A DNA stretch of 9,765 nucleotides from Ruminococcus sp. (GTDB taxonomy: Bacteria > Bacillota > Clostridia > Oscillospirales > Acutalibacteraceae). How positions within the stretch are numbered: position 1 is the first letter of the stretch; every line of letters starts with the position of its first letter. The notes under the pieces are model-generated. The model did no database searches, had not been told where the DNA came from, and saw only the letters and a program-made list of their open reading frames with translations. The position numbers were made by a program, and so were the translations under genes. This document shows positions 1-7,822 of this stretch, in pieces. The DNA lies in contig JAFOED010000020.1 of assembly GCA_017380355.1 (NCBI GenBank), positions 1-9,765 of the forward strand. Reading direction: 5' to 3'.

Positions 1-66
1 AGAATACAGGACACAAAGGGACGCTATCTCACAATTACACCAACAGGCGGTTTTGCTTACGAATAA
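1..66 (+). CDS. 3' end of an unidentified gene (partial)
   Basis: Reading from base 1, 21 sense codons end in TAA at 64-66, giving a tail that finishes GRYLTITPTGGFAYE. The reading is supported by the strong terminator that follows within 10 bases. The basic, beta-prone tail could be the wing of a winged-helix domain, but the piece is too short to assign a family and I do not recognise it. It is transcribed in the same direction as rimP but separated from it by both a terminator and a new promoter, so it is probably a different transcription unit. Confidence 0.6.
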   Translation, partial: RIQDTKGRYLTITPTGGFAYE

Positions 67-73
67 CTAAAAG

Positions 74-106
74 AAAAGCGACAAGGATTATCCTTGTCGC
101 TTTTTT
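74..106 (+). terminator. Intrinsic terminator of the upstream partial gene
   Basis: A perfect 10-bp stem pairs GCGACAAGGA (78-87) with TCCTTGTCGC (91-100) around a 3-nt loop. Four flanking A-T pairs extend it, and it runs straight into TTTTTT (101-106). It lies 7 bases after the stop codon at 64-66. This is a classic rho-independent terminator, isolating the upstream gene from the rimP promoter about 30 bases further on. Confidence 0.92.
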
Positions 107-137
107 CTGCTTTAAGTGAACACAATAGCCTAAAAAC

Positions 138-166
138 TTGACAAACTGATATATATGTGATAAAAT
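138..166 (+). promoter_or_regulatory. Main promoter of the rimP-nusA-infB operon
   Basis: A perfect -35 box TTGACA (138-143) is followed by a 17-bp spacer and the -10 box TAAAAT (161-166), with an extended -10 TG at 158-159. This predicts a housekeeping sigma-A promoter with transcription starting near 173 and a leader of about 71 nt before the rimP start. It is the best promoter match upstream of the eight-gene operon. Confidence 0.87.
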
Positions 167-193
167 CCAGTATAGTTGAATATAATTAGTATA

Positions 194-223
194 AAGAGAG
201 TGGGCTTGACGGCCCGCTCTTTT
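194..223 (+). promoter_or_regulatory. rimP leader hairpin, possible attenuator
   Basis: In the untranslated leader, AGAGTGGGC (197-205) pairs with GCCCGCTCT (212-220) around a 6-nt loop, with one G-U pair. Weaker pairs extend the stem to 194-223. It is followed by a short interrupted T-run (TTTTGTATTGTTT), so it resembles a weak intrinsic terminator placed before the first gene. Leader hairpins ahead of rimP are known in bacteria. In this operon an attenuator would be a natural way for NusA to feed back on its own expression, but that role is inference. The hairpin ends about 10 nt before the ribosome binding site GAGGTGAT (233-240). Confidence 0.65.
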
Positions 224-243
224 GTATTGTTTGAGGTGATTTA

Positions 244-726
244 ATGGCAAGCAATAAGAAAAAAGGCACAGCATCCGCTGTGTGGGAGCTTGTACAGCCG
301 ATAGTTGAGGGCTTTGAGCTTTCTCTGTGGGATGTACGTTACGTAAAGGAAGGTTCACAGTGGTTTTTGAGAGTATTTATCGACAAAGAAGGTGGAGTTG
401 ATATCAACGACTGCGAAAAGGTTTCTCGTGCGATTGATAAACCGCTTGATGACCTAGATCCGATTACTGATAACTACATTCTCGAAGTTAGCTCTCCTGG
501 TATCGAGCGCGAGCTTATTTTAGACGCTCATTTTGAGCAGTTCATCGGTGCTGATATTATGGTGAAGATGATTCGCCCGATTGAGGGTATCGGCAAAGAG
601 TTCAAAGGTGTGCTCAAAGCGTACAGCGACGGTGAAGTTACCATAAGAGACCATTCAGACGAAAATGAAATCGTTATTGCTAAGAAAGATGCAGCATACA
701 TCAAGCTTGACGATTTTGATATATAA
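244..726 (+). CDS. rimP: Ribosome maturation factor RimP
   Basis: RimP is a cytoplasmic factor needed for maturation of the 30S ribosomal subunit. The 160-residue product has the usual family length and two-domain layout: an N-terminal alpha/beta domain (about 1-90) ending in the signature EVSSPGIER (81-89), then a C-terminal SH3-like beta domain (about 93-158). The ATG at 244 is preceded by GAGGTGAT at 233-240, which fixes the start. It is the first gene of the operon, 45 nt upstream of nusA, the conserved Firmicutes arrangement. Nothing is missing or unusual. Assignment rests on motif, length and position together. Confidence 0.95.
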   Translation: MASNKKKGTASAVWELVQPIVEGFELSLWDVRYVKEGSQWFLRVFIDKEGGVDINDCEKVSRAIDKPLDDLDPITDNYILEVSSPGIERELILDAHFEQFIGADIMVKMIRPIEGIGKEFKGVLKAYSDGEVTIRDHSDENEIVIAKKDAAYIKLDDFDI

Positions 727-771
727 GGTTTTTATTTTTAACTGACATAAAGAAAGGAAGATTAACAAAAA

Positions 772-1851
772 ATGGCTAGTAACAAAGAATTATTTTTAGC
801 ATTACAGCTTCTCGAAAAGGAAAAGGGCATTCCTGTAGATTACATGATTGCTCAGATTAAAAAGGCTATCGTTTCTGCATGCAAAAACCTCTATGGCGGT
901 AACGAGAATGTCGACATTAAAATGGACCCTGAGAAGAACGCATTCGCAGTAAAGCTCATCAAAACTGTTGTAGATGAAGTTGAGGATGAGAACTTCGAGA
1001 TTTCTCTTGAAGATGCAAAGCTTATTTCTAAGCGTGCAACTGTTGGCAAAGAGCTTCCTATTCCGCTCGAGCCTAAGAAGTTCGGCAGAATCGCTGTACA
1101 GACAGCTCGTTCCGTTATCCGTCAAGGTATCCGCGACGGCGAAAAGGGCCAGATGCTTATGGAATTCCAGTCAAAACAGCAGGAGATTGCTACAGCTGTT
1201 ATCGAGCGTGTTGACCCAGTTTCAGGTAACGCTACTATCCGTTTCGGTAAAGCAGAAGCTGTTCTTCCTAAGAGTGAGCAGATTCCTGACGAAGTTCTCA
1301 AAGAGGGCGACTCAGTAAAAATCTACGTTGCAGGTGTTAAAGAAAGCGACCGTGGTCCACGCGCTATCATTTCCCGTACACACCCTGAATTTGTTAGAAG
1401 ACTTTTCGAAAAAGAAGTGCCTGAGATTTTTGACGGCATTGTTGAGATTAAGTCCGTTTCCCGTGAGGCAGGCTCAAGAACAAAAATGGCAGTATATTCA
1501 CAGGACAGCGAGGTTGACGCTGTTGGTGCTTGTATTGGTACACGCGGTGCTCGTGTAAACGCTATCGTTGACGAGCTTTACGGCGAGAAAATCGATATCG
1601 TGCTTTACAGCGAGGATCCTGTAGCTTATGTTTCTGCTGCACTTTCTCCTGCATCAGTTGTAGGAGTTGAGATTCTCGATTTAGAAGGTAAATCATGTAA
1701 AGCAACTGTTCCTGATTCACAGCTTTCACTCGCTATCGGTAACAAAGGACAGAACGTTCGTCTTGCTGCAAAGCTTACAGGCTGGAAGATTGATATCCGT
1801 CCTGAATCAGGCTTCTTCGGTGAGGACACAGAGGACGAATCAGAAGCTTAA
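772..1851 (+). CDS. nusA: Transcription termination/antitermination factor NusA
   Basis: NusA binds RNA polymerase and nascent RNA and modulates pausing, intrinsic termination and antitermination. The 359-residue protein shows the N-terminal polymerase-binding domain (about 1-125), an S1 domain (about 135-200), and two KH domains with GxxG loops GTRG (256-259) and GNKG (323-326). It ends in a short acidic tail (EDTEDESEA) and lacks the C-terminal acidic repeats of the E. coli protein, as is normal for Firmicutes. The ribosome binding site is AAAGGAAG (753-760), a rather long 11 nt before the ATG. In the operon it sits between rimP and rnpM, with a 31-nt gap to the latter. Confidence 0.97.
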   Translation: MASNKELFLALQLLEKEKGIPVDYMIAQIKKAIVSACKNLYGGNENVDIKMDPEKNAFAVKLIKTVVDEVEDENFEISLEDAKLISKRATVGKELPIPLEPKKFGRIAVQTARSVIRQGIRDGEKGQMLMEFQSKQQEIATAVIERVDPVSGNATIRFGKAEAVLPKSEQIPDEVLKEGDSVKIYVAGVKESDRGPRAIISRTHPEFVRRLFEKEVPEIFDGIVEIKSVSREAGSRTKMAVYSQDSEVDAVGACIGTRGARVNAIVDELYGEKIDIVLYSEDPVAYVSAALSPASVVGVEILDLEGKSCKATVPDSQLSLAIGNKGQNVRLAAKLTGWKIDIRPESGFFGEDTEDESEA

Positions 1852-1882
1852 TTAGAAAAAAGGCTTTAAAGGAGGAAGTAAA

Positions 1883-2149
1883 ATGGCAGTAAAGAAGATA
1901 CCTCTTCGTAAATGCACCGGCTGCTCTCAGATGAAAGACAAACGCGAGCTTGTCCGTGTAGTGCGTTCTAAAGAAGGTGAAGTTTCACTCGATTTAGTCG
2001 GTAAAAAACCGGGCAGAGGCGCATATATCTGTAAAGATATCGAGTGCCTTAAACAGGCTAGAAAAGCAAAGCGTATCGAACGTGCGCTAGACTGCACCAT
2101 TTCTCCTGAACTTTACGACCTTATGGAAAAGGAGATAGAAAATGACTGA
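1883..2149 (+). CDS. rnpM: RNase P modulator RnpM (YlxR, DUF448)
   Basis: This small basic 88-residue protein belongs to the YlxR/DUF448 family, whose B. subtilis member is reported to bind RNase P RNA and modulate its activity. The family hallmarks are visible: PLRKCTGC (7-14), the RVVRSKEGE stretch (25-33) and the GRGAYIC core (44-50). Four cysteines, C11, C14, C50 and C55, are arranged as CxxC plus CxxxxC, which could bind a zinc ion as in many DUF448 proteins; metal binding here is inference. A strong site AAAGGAGG (1868-1875) precedes the ATG. The stop overlaps the ylxQ start by 8 nt, implying translational coupling. Confidence 0.92.
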   Translation: MAVKKIPLRKCTGCSQMKDKRELVRVVRSKEGEVSLDLVGKKPGRGAYICKDIECLKQARKAKRIERALDCTISPELYDLMEKEIEND

Positions 2150-2456
2150 TAAGTTGCTGTCGCTGCTGGGGCTGTGCAGACGCGCAGGAAAAATAGTGCT
2201 CGGCAACGACCCTGTTATTGATTCTATCAATCAACGAAAAGCAAAGCTCGTAATAGTGGCGTCCGATTGTTCTAAAAACACCGCAAAAGGTGTGCTCTCA
2301 ACAGCACACAGAAATAACGTAAGTGCACAGGTTGTACCATACACAAAGGATGATATTTCTCTCGCTGTAGGTAAATACACGGCGGTGCTTTGTATCTTGG
2401 ATGATGGCTTTGCGAAAAAAGCACAAACTCTGATTTGTTCATTAAAGGAGGACTAA
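2142..2456 (+). CDS. ylxQ: L7Ae-family RNA-binding protein YlxQ
   Basis: A 104-residue member of the L7Ae/L30e/S12e family, which binds kink-turn RNA; the B. subtilis homologue YlxQ lies in the same operon. The RAGKIVLGND segment (14-23) and the VIVASDCSKNT segment (37-47) are the conserved RNA-contact and core regions. The start is supported by AAAAGGAG at 2127-2134, 7 nt from the ATG, inside the end of rnpM. The 3' end contains the infB ribosome binding site. The family is clear, but the target RNA of the bacterial protein is not settled, so a specific function should not be assumed. Confidence 0.9.
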   Translation: MTDKLLSLLGLCRRAGKIVLGNDPVIDSINQRKAKLVIVASDCSKNTAKGVLSTAHRNNVSAQVVPYTKDDISLAVGKYTAVLCILDDGFAKKAQTLICSLKED

Positions 2457-2459
2457 CAT

Positions 2460-4841
2460 ATGGCTATGATGATTAAATATAAAGTCAAAGAAGTAGCAGC
2501 CGACCTTAACGTATCGGCTAAGGACGTTATCGCTGTACTCGAGCAGTACTGTAACGTTACTAAAAAGACAATGACATCACTCGAAGAAAACGAGCTTGAT
2601 GTGATTTTTGATTATTTCACACAGAAGCAGGCTGTTGAAAACTTCAACTCTTACTTTGCTGTGCGTGATAAGGCTATCGAAAAGGCTGAGCAGGAGACTG
2701 CACAGCGCAAAGAAGAAGAAAAGCGTAAGAGAGAGGAAGCAAAAGATAAGCTTCGCCCTGAAAACGCTAAGAAAGCTAACAAGCCTGAAGCTAAAAAGGC
2801 AGAAAAACCAGCTCCAAAGGCCGAGAAACCTGAAAAGGTTGTTGATCTTGATTCTGAAATCAAGTCACGCAGAGGTCAGGGCAGAGTTATCGACACTTCC
2901 GCTGTTGAAATCAACGTTGACAGATACAACGAGAAGTACGACCGTATGGCATTTGATAAAGTGAGAAACGAAAATCAGATGTCATCTAAAAAGCAGAAGA
3001 TTAAGTCAAACCAGCGCAACCGCCGTCAGGGTAAGCGTGAGACAGAAGCAGAGCGTTTAAAGCGTATCGAAGCTGAGCGTAAGACAAAGCAGATGACAAT
3101 TCAGATTCCTGAGGAGATTTCTGTTTCAGAGCTTGCGTTAAGACTCAAGGCTACAGTTGCTGAGGTTGTCAAGAAAGCATTCTTAATGGGCACAATGGTT
3201 ACTCAGAACGATGTTGTAGACTTTGACACAGCGACACTTATCGCTATGGAATTCCACGCAAAAGTTGAGAAGGAAGTTGTTGTTACTATCGAAGAGCGTA
3301 TCATCGACGACAGTGAAGACGACGATGCAAATCTCACAGAGCGTGCACCGGTTGTAGTTGTTATGGGTCACGTTGACCACGGTAAAACATCACTTCTCGA
3401 CTGCATCCGTAACGCTCACGTTACTGCTACTGAAGCTGGCGGTATCACACAGCACATCGGTGCGTACAGAGTTAACATCCACGACAGAGACATCACATTC
3501 CTTGATACACCTGGTCACGAAGCATTTACTACAATGCGTGCCCGTGGTGCACAGGCTACAGATATTGCTATCCTTGTAGTTGCTGCTGACGACGGTATCA
3601 TGCCACAGACAGTAGAGGCTATCAACCACGCAAAGGCTGCGGGTGTTTCTATCATCGTTGCTATTAATAAAATGGATAAAGTCGGCGCAAACCCAGAGCA
3701 GATTAAGCAGCAGCTCACTGAGTACGAGCTTATTCCTGAAGAGTGGGGCGGCGACACACCTATCGTTCCTGTATCTGCAAAGACACAGATGGGTATCGAC
3801 GATCTCTTAGAGATGGTACTCCTCGTTGCTGATATGAAAGAGCTCAAAGCTAACCCTAACCGTGCAGGTAAAGGTATTGTTATCGAGGCTCGTCTTGATA
3901 AGGGTAGAGGTCCTATCGCGACTATCCTCGTTCAGAATGGTACTTTAAGACAGGGCGACACTGTTGTTGCAGGTACAACTGTTGGTCACGTTCGTGTTAT
4001 GCTCGACGATAAGGGCAGAACTGTTAAGGAAGCAGGTCCATCAGTTCCTGTTGAGATTACAGGTCTTAGTGATGTTCCTACAGGCGGTGATATCTTCAAC
4101 GTTGTTTCTGACGAGCGTCTTGCAAGAGAACTTGTAGAGCAGAGAAAGAACCAGCAGAAGGAAGAGCAGTTCAACGCTCAGACAAAGGTTACACTCGATA
4201 ACCTCTTCGATCATATGAAGCTTGGCGAGGTTAAAGAGCTTAAGATTATCGTTAAGGCTGACGTACAGGGCTCTGTTGAGGCTGTCAGACAGTCACTCGA
4301 GAAACTCTCTAACGAAGAAGTACGTGTTAATATTATCCACGGTGCTGTTGGTGCAGTTAACGAGTCTGACGTAATGCTTGCTAACGCATCAAACGCTATT
4401 ATCGTAGGCTTCAACGTTCGTCCTGACTCTACAGCACAGGCTAACGCTGAGCGTGACGGCGTTGATATGCGTATGTATCGTATTATCTACGATTGTATCG
4501 AAGAAATCGAAGCTGCTATGAAGGGTATGCTCGCTCCAAAGACAAGAGAAGTTATCTTAGGTACAGCAGAAGTCAGAAACGTTATCCGTATCAAGTCAGT
4601 AGGTAACGTTGCTGGTTCATACGTCAAGAGCGGTAAAATTCAGCGTGGCGCAGGCGTACGTGTTGTTCGTGACGGTATCATCATTGCTGACGATACAATC
4701 GCAACTTTACAGCGTTTCAAAGACTCTGTAAAAGAGGTTGCTGAGGGTTACGAGTGCGGTATCCTGTTAGAAAAATATGCAGATATTAAAGAAGGCGATG
4801 TCTTCGAAGTATTCACAATCGAAGAGTATCGTGAGGACTAA
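2460..4841 (+). CDS. infB: Translation initiation factor IF-2
   Basis: IF2 is the GTPase that places initiator fMet-tRNA on the 30S subunit and promotes subunit joining. The 793-residue protein has an N-terminal IF2_N fold (about 5-55), a Lys/Glu/Ala-rich linker (about 70-210), and a second IF2_N-like domain (about 212-268). The G domain follows, with G1 GHVDHGKT (303-310), G2 region [10 protein letters not shown] (327-336), G3 DTPGH (349-353), G4 NKMD (403-406) and G5 SAK (439-441). Beta-barrel domain II, domain III with [10 protein letters not shown] (599-608) and C-terminal domain IV complete it. The start at 2460 is chosen over in-frame ATGs at 2466 and 2469 because AAAGGAGG (2444-2451) lies 8 nt upstream. 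Confidence 0.98.
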   Translation: MAMMIKYKVKEVAADLNVSAKDVIAVLEQYCNVTKKTMTSLEENELDVIFDYFTQKQAVENFNSYFAVRDKAIEKAEQETAQRKEEEKRKREEAKDKLRPENAKKANKPEAKKAEKPAPKAEKPEKVVDLDSEIKSRRGQGRVIDTSAVEINVDRYNEKYDRMAFDKVRNENQMSSKKQKIKSNQRNRRQGKRETEAERLKRIEAERKTKQMTIQIPEEISVSELALRLKATVAEVVKKAFLMGTMVTQNDVVDFDTATLIAMEFHAKVEKEVVVTIEERIIDDSEDDDANLTERAPVVVVMGHVDHGKTSLLDCIRNAHVTATEAGGITQHIGAYRVNIHDRDITFLDTPGHEAFTTMRARGAQATDIAILVVAADDGIMPQTVEAINHAKAAGVSIIVAINKMDKVGANPEQIKQQLTEYELIPEEWGGDTPIVPVSAKTQMGIDDLLEMVLLVADMKELKANPNRAGKGIVIEARLDKGRGPIATILVQNGTLRQGDTVVAGTTVGHVRVMLDDKGRTVKEAGPSVPVEITGLSDVPTGGDIFNVVSDERLARELVEQRKNQQKEEQFNAQTKVTLDNLFDHMKLGEVKELKIIVKADVQGSVEAVRQSLEKLSNEEVRVNIIHGAVGAVNESDVMLANASNAIIVGFNVRPDSTAQANAERDGVDMRMYRIIYDCIEEIEAAMKGMLAPKTREVILGTAEVRNVIRIKSVGNVAGSYVKSGKIQRGAGVRVVRDGIIIADDTIATLQRFKDSVKEVAEGYECGILLEKYADIKEGDVFEVFTIEEYRED

Positions 4842-4846
4842 TTATT

Positions 4847-5224
4847 ATGGCTAATCATAAAATCGGACGTACAACCGAAGATATAAAGCGCGAGCTCACG
4901 GCTATCTTCCGTGAGCTCAAAGATCCACGTGTAACGGAAGTGTTTTTGTCAATCGTGAGAGTTGAGGTCACAAACGACCTTTCATACTGTACAGTATTTG
5001 TAAGCTCTCTTGAGGGACTTGATAAAACAAAGAACGCGTGCAAGGGTCTTGACTCAGCTGCGGGTTATATCCGCCGAGAACTCGGTCACAGACTCAAACT
5101 CCGTCACGTGCCGTCACTTATTTTTACAGCTACTGATTCTATCGAATACAGCGCTGAAATTTCGAGAATTCTGAATTCTCTTGATATTAAGGAGAATGAC
5201 AATGAGGATGATAACGCTATCTGA
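4847..5224 (+). CDS. rbfA: Ribosome-binding factor A
   Basis: RbfA binds the immature 30S subunit and assists late processing of the 16S rRNA 5' end. The 125-residue protein has the KH-like fold of the family: REL..DPRV near the N terminus (24-29 carries LKDPRV), a strand NDLSYCTVFVS (43-53), the interrupted AxG motif A71-A72-G73, and the C-terminal HVPSLIFTATDSIEY segment (87-101). It begins 5 nt after infB, with GAGGA (4833-4837) inside the end of infB as its likely ribosome binding site, and overlaps the next gene. A strong 10-bp hairpin lies in its early coding sequence (see findings). Confidence 0.95.
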   Translation: MANHKIGRTTEDIKRELTAIFRELKDPRVTEVFLSIVRVEVTNDLSYCTVFVSSLEGLDKTKNACKGLDSAAGYIRRELGHRLKLRHVPSLIFTATDSIEYSAEISRILNSLDIKENDNEDDNAI

Positions 5225-6149
5225 AGCAGCAACTCTGCTTACAGAAAACGATAATTATCATATTCTGACACACCGTTATCCTGATGGTGATACATTAGGC
5301 TGTGCTTTTGCGCTTTGCTATGCACTTCGCACTCTCGGCAAGAACGCTAACGTTATTTTAGATTCAAAGCTTCCGTCGAAGTTCACTTATCTTGCTGAAA
5401 ATTACTGTGATCAGGATTTCGTCTGTGATTTTGTTGTGTCTGTTGACGTAGCGGCTCCTCAGTTACTTGGTAGTTTGCAGGAGTATTACGCTGACAAAAT
5501 CAACCTTTGTATTGACCACCATGCGTCGAATTCTATGGTTGCTGACAACTTATGTGTTGACGCTACCTGCGCTGCTGCGTGTGAGATTATCCATGTGCTT
5601 ATTAAAGCGATGGATGTTGAAATCACAAAGGACATTGCAAATGCTATTTATACAGGCGTGTCTACTGACACAGGGTGTTTTTGTTATACAAACACAACCG
5701 CACAGTCTCATCACATCGCTGCTGAGCTTATTGACCTCGGATGCGACATAGAGAAGATTAACCGCATTAACTTTGAGACTAAAACCAGAGCTAAGCTTAA
5801 GATGGAGCGTATGGTTTATGACACAATGGAGTTTTACTGCGGTGGCAAATGTGCGATTATTTATACTACAATTGCTATGCAGAAAGCTTTAGGTGCAGGC
5901 GACGACGAGATGGAGGGCTTAGCGTCTATTCCACGTCAGGTCGAAGGTGTCAAAATCGGTATCACCATGCGTGAAAAAGAAGACGGGACTTTCAAAGTTT
6001 CTGTACGTACAAATGACGGCGTGGATGCGTCGAAATTCTGCGCTCGTTTTGGCGGTGGTGGTCACGTTGCGGCTTCGGGTTGCTCGATTAAGGGCGACTT
6101 ACAGAGCGCTAAGTATATGCTGATCAAAGCCGCAGAAGAGGTACTATGA
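5202..6149 (+). CDS. nrnA: DHH-family nanoRNase/pAp phosphatase NrnA
   Basis: This is a DHH/DHHA1 phosphoesterase of the NrnA type. These enzymes degrade 2-5 nt RNAs from the end and dephosphorylate pAp, using two metal ions. Counting from the ATG at 5202 (315 residues), the metal ligands are visible in HRYPDGD (24-30; H24, D28, D30), SVD (80-82; D82), DHH (105-107) and STD (154-156; D156). The substrate-binding GGGGH motif is at 284-288. A longer frame opens at a TTG (5181), but AAGGAG (5189-5194) lies 7 nt before the 5202 ATG and inside the TTG version, so 5202 is preferred; the ATG at 5208 is also possible. It overlaps rbfA by 23 nt and truB by 4 nt, indicating coupled translation. Confidence 0.92.
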   Translation: MRMITLSEAATLLTENDNYHILTHRYPDGDTLGCAFALCYALRTLGKNANVILDSKLPSKFTYLAENYCDQDFVCDFVVSVDVAAPQLLGSLQEYYADKINLCIDHHASNSMVADNLCVDATCAAACEIIHVLIKAMDVEITKDIANAIYTGVSTDTGCFCYTNTTAQSHHIAAELIDLGCDIEKINRINFETKTRAKLKMERMVYDTMEFYCGGKCAIIYTTIAMQKALGAGDDEMEGLASIPRQVEGVKIGITMREKEDGTFKVSVRTNDGVDASKFCARFGGGGHVAASGCSIKGDLQSAKYMLIKAAEEVL

Positions 6150-7051
6150 ACGGAATTATCATCATAGACAAAGAGCAGGATTTTACTTCTTTTGACGTAG
6201 TTGCAGTGGTACGACGAACACTTCACACGAAGAAAGTCGGTCACTGTGGTACGCTCGACCCTAATGCTACCGGTGTTCTGCCGGTTTTGGTCGGTAACGC
6301 GACAAAAGCGCAGGACATTATCCCGAATCACGATAAAAGTTACGTAGCAGATTTTAAATTCGGATATTCTTCCGACACCTTAGACGTGTGGGGAGAGGTA
6401 AAAGAGGAGAAAATCCCTTTTATTACTAAAGATATGCTCGAAAAAACAGTGAAAAACTTTGTCGGAGAACAGATGCAGGTACCGCCGATGTACTCGGCAA
6501 TACAAAAAGACGGAGTGAGACTCTACGAGCTTGCTCGTCAGGGCATCGAAATCGAGCGTGAAGCGAGAAAAATCACAATTTACTCGTGTGAACTCTTAAG
6601 CTTTGACGAAGAAAAACAGGAAGGCAAAATCGCTGTTTCATGTTCAAAAGGCACGTATATCCGTAGCTTAATTGACGATATCGCAAAGAGCTTAAACGAA
6701 TCTGCTGTGATGACAGCACTTACTCGTACATCTGCGTGTGGATTTACTTTAGATAACGCGATTTCGCTTGGTAAGCTTAAGGAAATAGCAGAAAGCGACG
6801 AGCTTTCAGCCTATATGCAGTCGCTCGAGAGCCTTTTTGTGACGTATCCTGAACTTATCGTTTCTGAAAAGCAGGCGCACAGATTCAGAAACGGTAACCC
6901 GCTCGACATAAACCGTACGCGTCTTCGTGATATAGAACATAACAACGGCGACGTTTATCGTGTAAAAAGTGAAGAGGGTGAGTTGCTCGCACTCGGAGTC
7001 GTAGATTTGGAAAAAGGCGTAATTAAAATTTACAAACATTTTGGCAATTAA
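6146..7051 (+). CDS. truB: tRNA pseudouridine(55) synthase TruB
   Basis: TruB isomerises U55 in the T-loop of tRNAs to pseudouridine. The 301-residue protein has the family's usual length. The catalytic aspartate is D38 in GTLDPNATG (35-43). Further conserved blocks are VPPMYSAIQKDG (112-123) and the GTYIRSLIDDIA region (about 169-180), followed by a PUA-like C-terminal domain (about 236-301). The start overlaps the nrnA stop as ATGA, with a weak AGAGGT site just before it. It is the last gene of the operon: a terminator follows directly. The ribF gene that often follows truB in Firmicutes is not here. Confidence 0.97.
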   Translation: MNGIIIIDKEQDFTSFDVVAVVRRTLHTKKVGHCGTLDPNATGVLPVLVGNATKAQDIIPNHDKSYVADFKFGYSSDTLDVWGEVKEEKIPFITKDMLEKTVKNFVGEQMQVPPMYSAIQKDGVRLYELARQGIEIEREARKITIYSCELLSFDEEKQEGKIAVSCSKGTYIRSLIDDIAKSLNESAVMTALTRTSACGFTLDNAISLGKLKEIAESDELSAYMQSLESLFVTYPELIVSEKQAHRFRNGNPLDINRTRLRDIEHNNGDVYRVKSEEGELLALGVVDLEKGVIKIYKHFGN

Positions 7052-7052
7052 A

Positions 7053-7085
7053 AAAGCTTCCGTGAAAACGGAAGCTTTCTTTTTT
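7053..7085. terminator. Bidirectional terminator between truB and the DUF6062-like gene
   Basis: An 11-bp stem (7053-7063 with 7068-7078) closes a GAAA tetraloop and begins 1 base after the truB stop codon. On the plus strand it is followed by CTTTTTT (7079-7085). On the minus strand it is followed by a run of six T (complement of 7050-7055), 13 bases past the stop of the convergent gene. One hairpin therefore appears to end both transcription units. Confidence 0.92.
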
Positions 7086-7097
7086 GTCTTATTTGTT

Positions 7098-7799
7098 TTA
7101 TTCTTTTGTTTCGACTTTTTCGGATGTCAGGAAACGTATACTTCTCTCAGTTGCGTCTTTGCTGTTCTTGAAGTCGCCGCCTGCATTTCTGTAGTCAAAC
7201 ATAGTGGTGAAATGTGTGACATCGTCGTAGAGTGAGTCAAGGTAATTTCTGCAAAGTGCGTTAGTGATTTCGCAGAATGCTTTCATATCCTTGTTTTTTA
7301 TTCCGCCTTTTTGAGCAGCTGCGCGGTGTAAAAGCTCGTAATGGTTTAGACACAGGTAGTCCTGCTTTTTAAAGAGCTCGCGGAATTCTTCGTCAACACC
7401 GAACTGCACAAAAACTGTAGACAGCAGGTGTTTTATATCTGCGTCGATTCTGTCGCAAACGTAGCACGAGTGACGAGCTTTGTGGATGTTATCAAGCTGA
7501 CCCTTACTTGGTTTTGCACTTAAGTTTTTCGGTACCATATGTTCTTTAACATAGTCAAGTCGGGTCTGCATAAGCAACGCGTTTGACAGCTTCGGACCGG
7601 TTTTCATCATCATCTCGTAGTGCTTGTGACAAAAACCTTTCTCGTTTGTGATAACACGGATATTAGGCGCCATCATCGCAGAACCTGTGATATATTCGAC
7701 GTACTGCGCCTGAACGCTTTCATACATTCGACAGATAGGACAACCATCGGTTTCTCTGAAAACGTCATTTATCGGTATAGTGCAGATATTTTCTTTCAT
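7098..7799 (-). CDS. DUF6062-like protein with two CxxC...CxxH modules
   Basis: This 233-residue cytoplasmic protein of unknown function resembles the clostridial family I know as DUF6062, from its start (KENICTIPINDVF), CPIC motif and GFCHKHY motif. Two similar cysteine/histidine sets are present: C20, C23, C57, H60 and C112, C115, C150, H153. Each is CxxC then, about 34 residues later, CxxHY, as expected of a duplicated zinc-binding unit; zinc binding is inference. No signal peptide or membrane segment is seen. An upstream in-frame ATG at 7835 would add 12 residues. I prefer 7799 because GGAG (complement of 7808-7811) lies 8 nt before it and the family-like sequence begins there. It is a single-gene unit convergent with truB and divergent from the glycosylase. 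Confidence 0.83.
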   Translation of the reverse strand: MKENICTIPINDVFRETDGCPICRMYESVQAQYVEYITGSAMMAPNIRVITNEKGFCHKHYEMMMKTGPKLSNALLMQTRLDYVKEHMVPKNLSAKPSKGQLDNIHKARHSCYVCDRIDADIKHLLSTVFVQFGVDEEFRELFKKQDYLCLNHYELLHRAAAQKGGIKNKDMKAFCEITNALCRNYLDSLYDDVTHFTTMFDYRNAGGDFKNSKDATERSIRFLTSEKVETKE

Positions 7800-7822
7800 A
7801 ATATCAACTCCAACATTTAGCA

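Noticed and set aside
35..358. Minus-strand open frame of 107 codons across the rimP leader
   Set aside because: It runs antisense through a terminator, the operon promoter and the start of rimP, has no ribosome binding site signal, and its product resembles no protein family.
802..1558. Overlapping alternative-frame open frames inside nusA
   Set aside because: They lie within the well-conserved nusA frame, lack ribosome binding sites and encode low-complexity S/L/V-rich products typical of shadow frames.
2650..2880. Lys/Glu/Ala-rich repetitive stretch in infB
   Set aside because: This is the normal charged linker between N-terminal domains of IF2. The codons vary and there is no true DNA tandem repeat.
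5164..5180. 17-bp palindrome GAGAATTC-T-GAATTCTC upstream of the nrnA ribosome binding site
   Set aside because: It is wholly within rbfA codons, has a one-base centre so only a short RNA stem is possible, and has no promoter nearby. Probably chance from two GAATTC sites.
5181..5201. TTG start for nrnA giving seven extra residues
   Set aside because: The extension contains the ribosome binding site AAGGAG (5189-5194) itself. The ATG at 5202 has proper spacing from it.
7041..7235. Plus-strand open frame after truB with a hydrophobic stretch
   Set aside because: It starts inside truB, reads through the terminator hairpin and is antisense to the DUF6062-like gene. The hydrophobic residues come from T-rich sequence.
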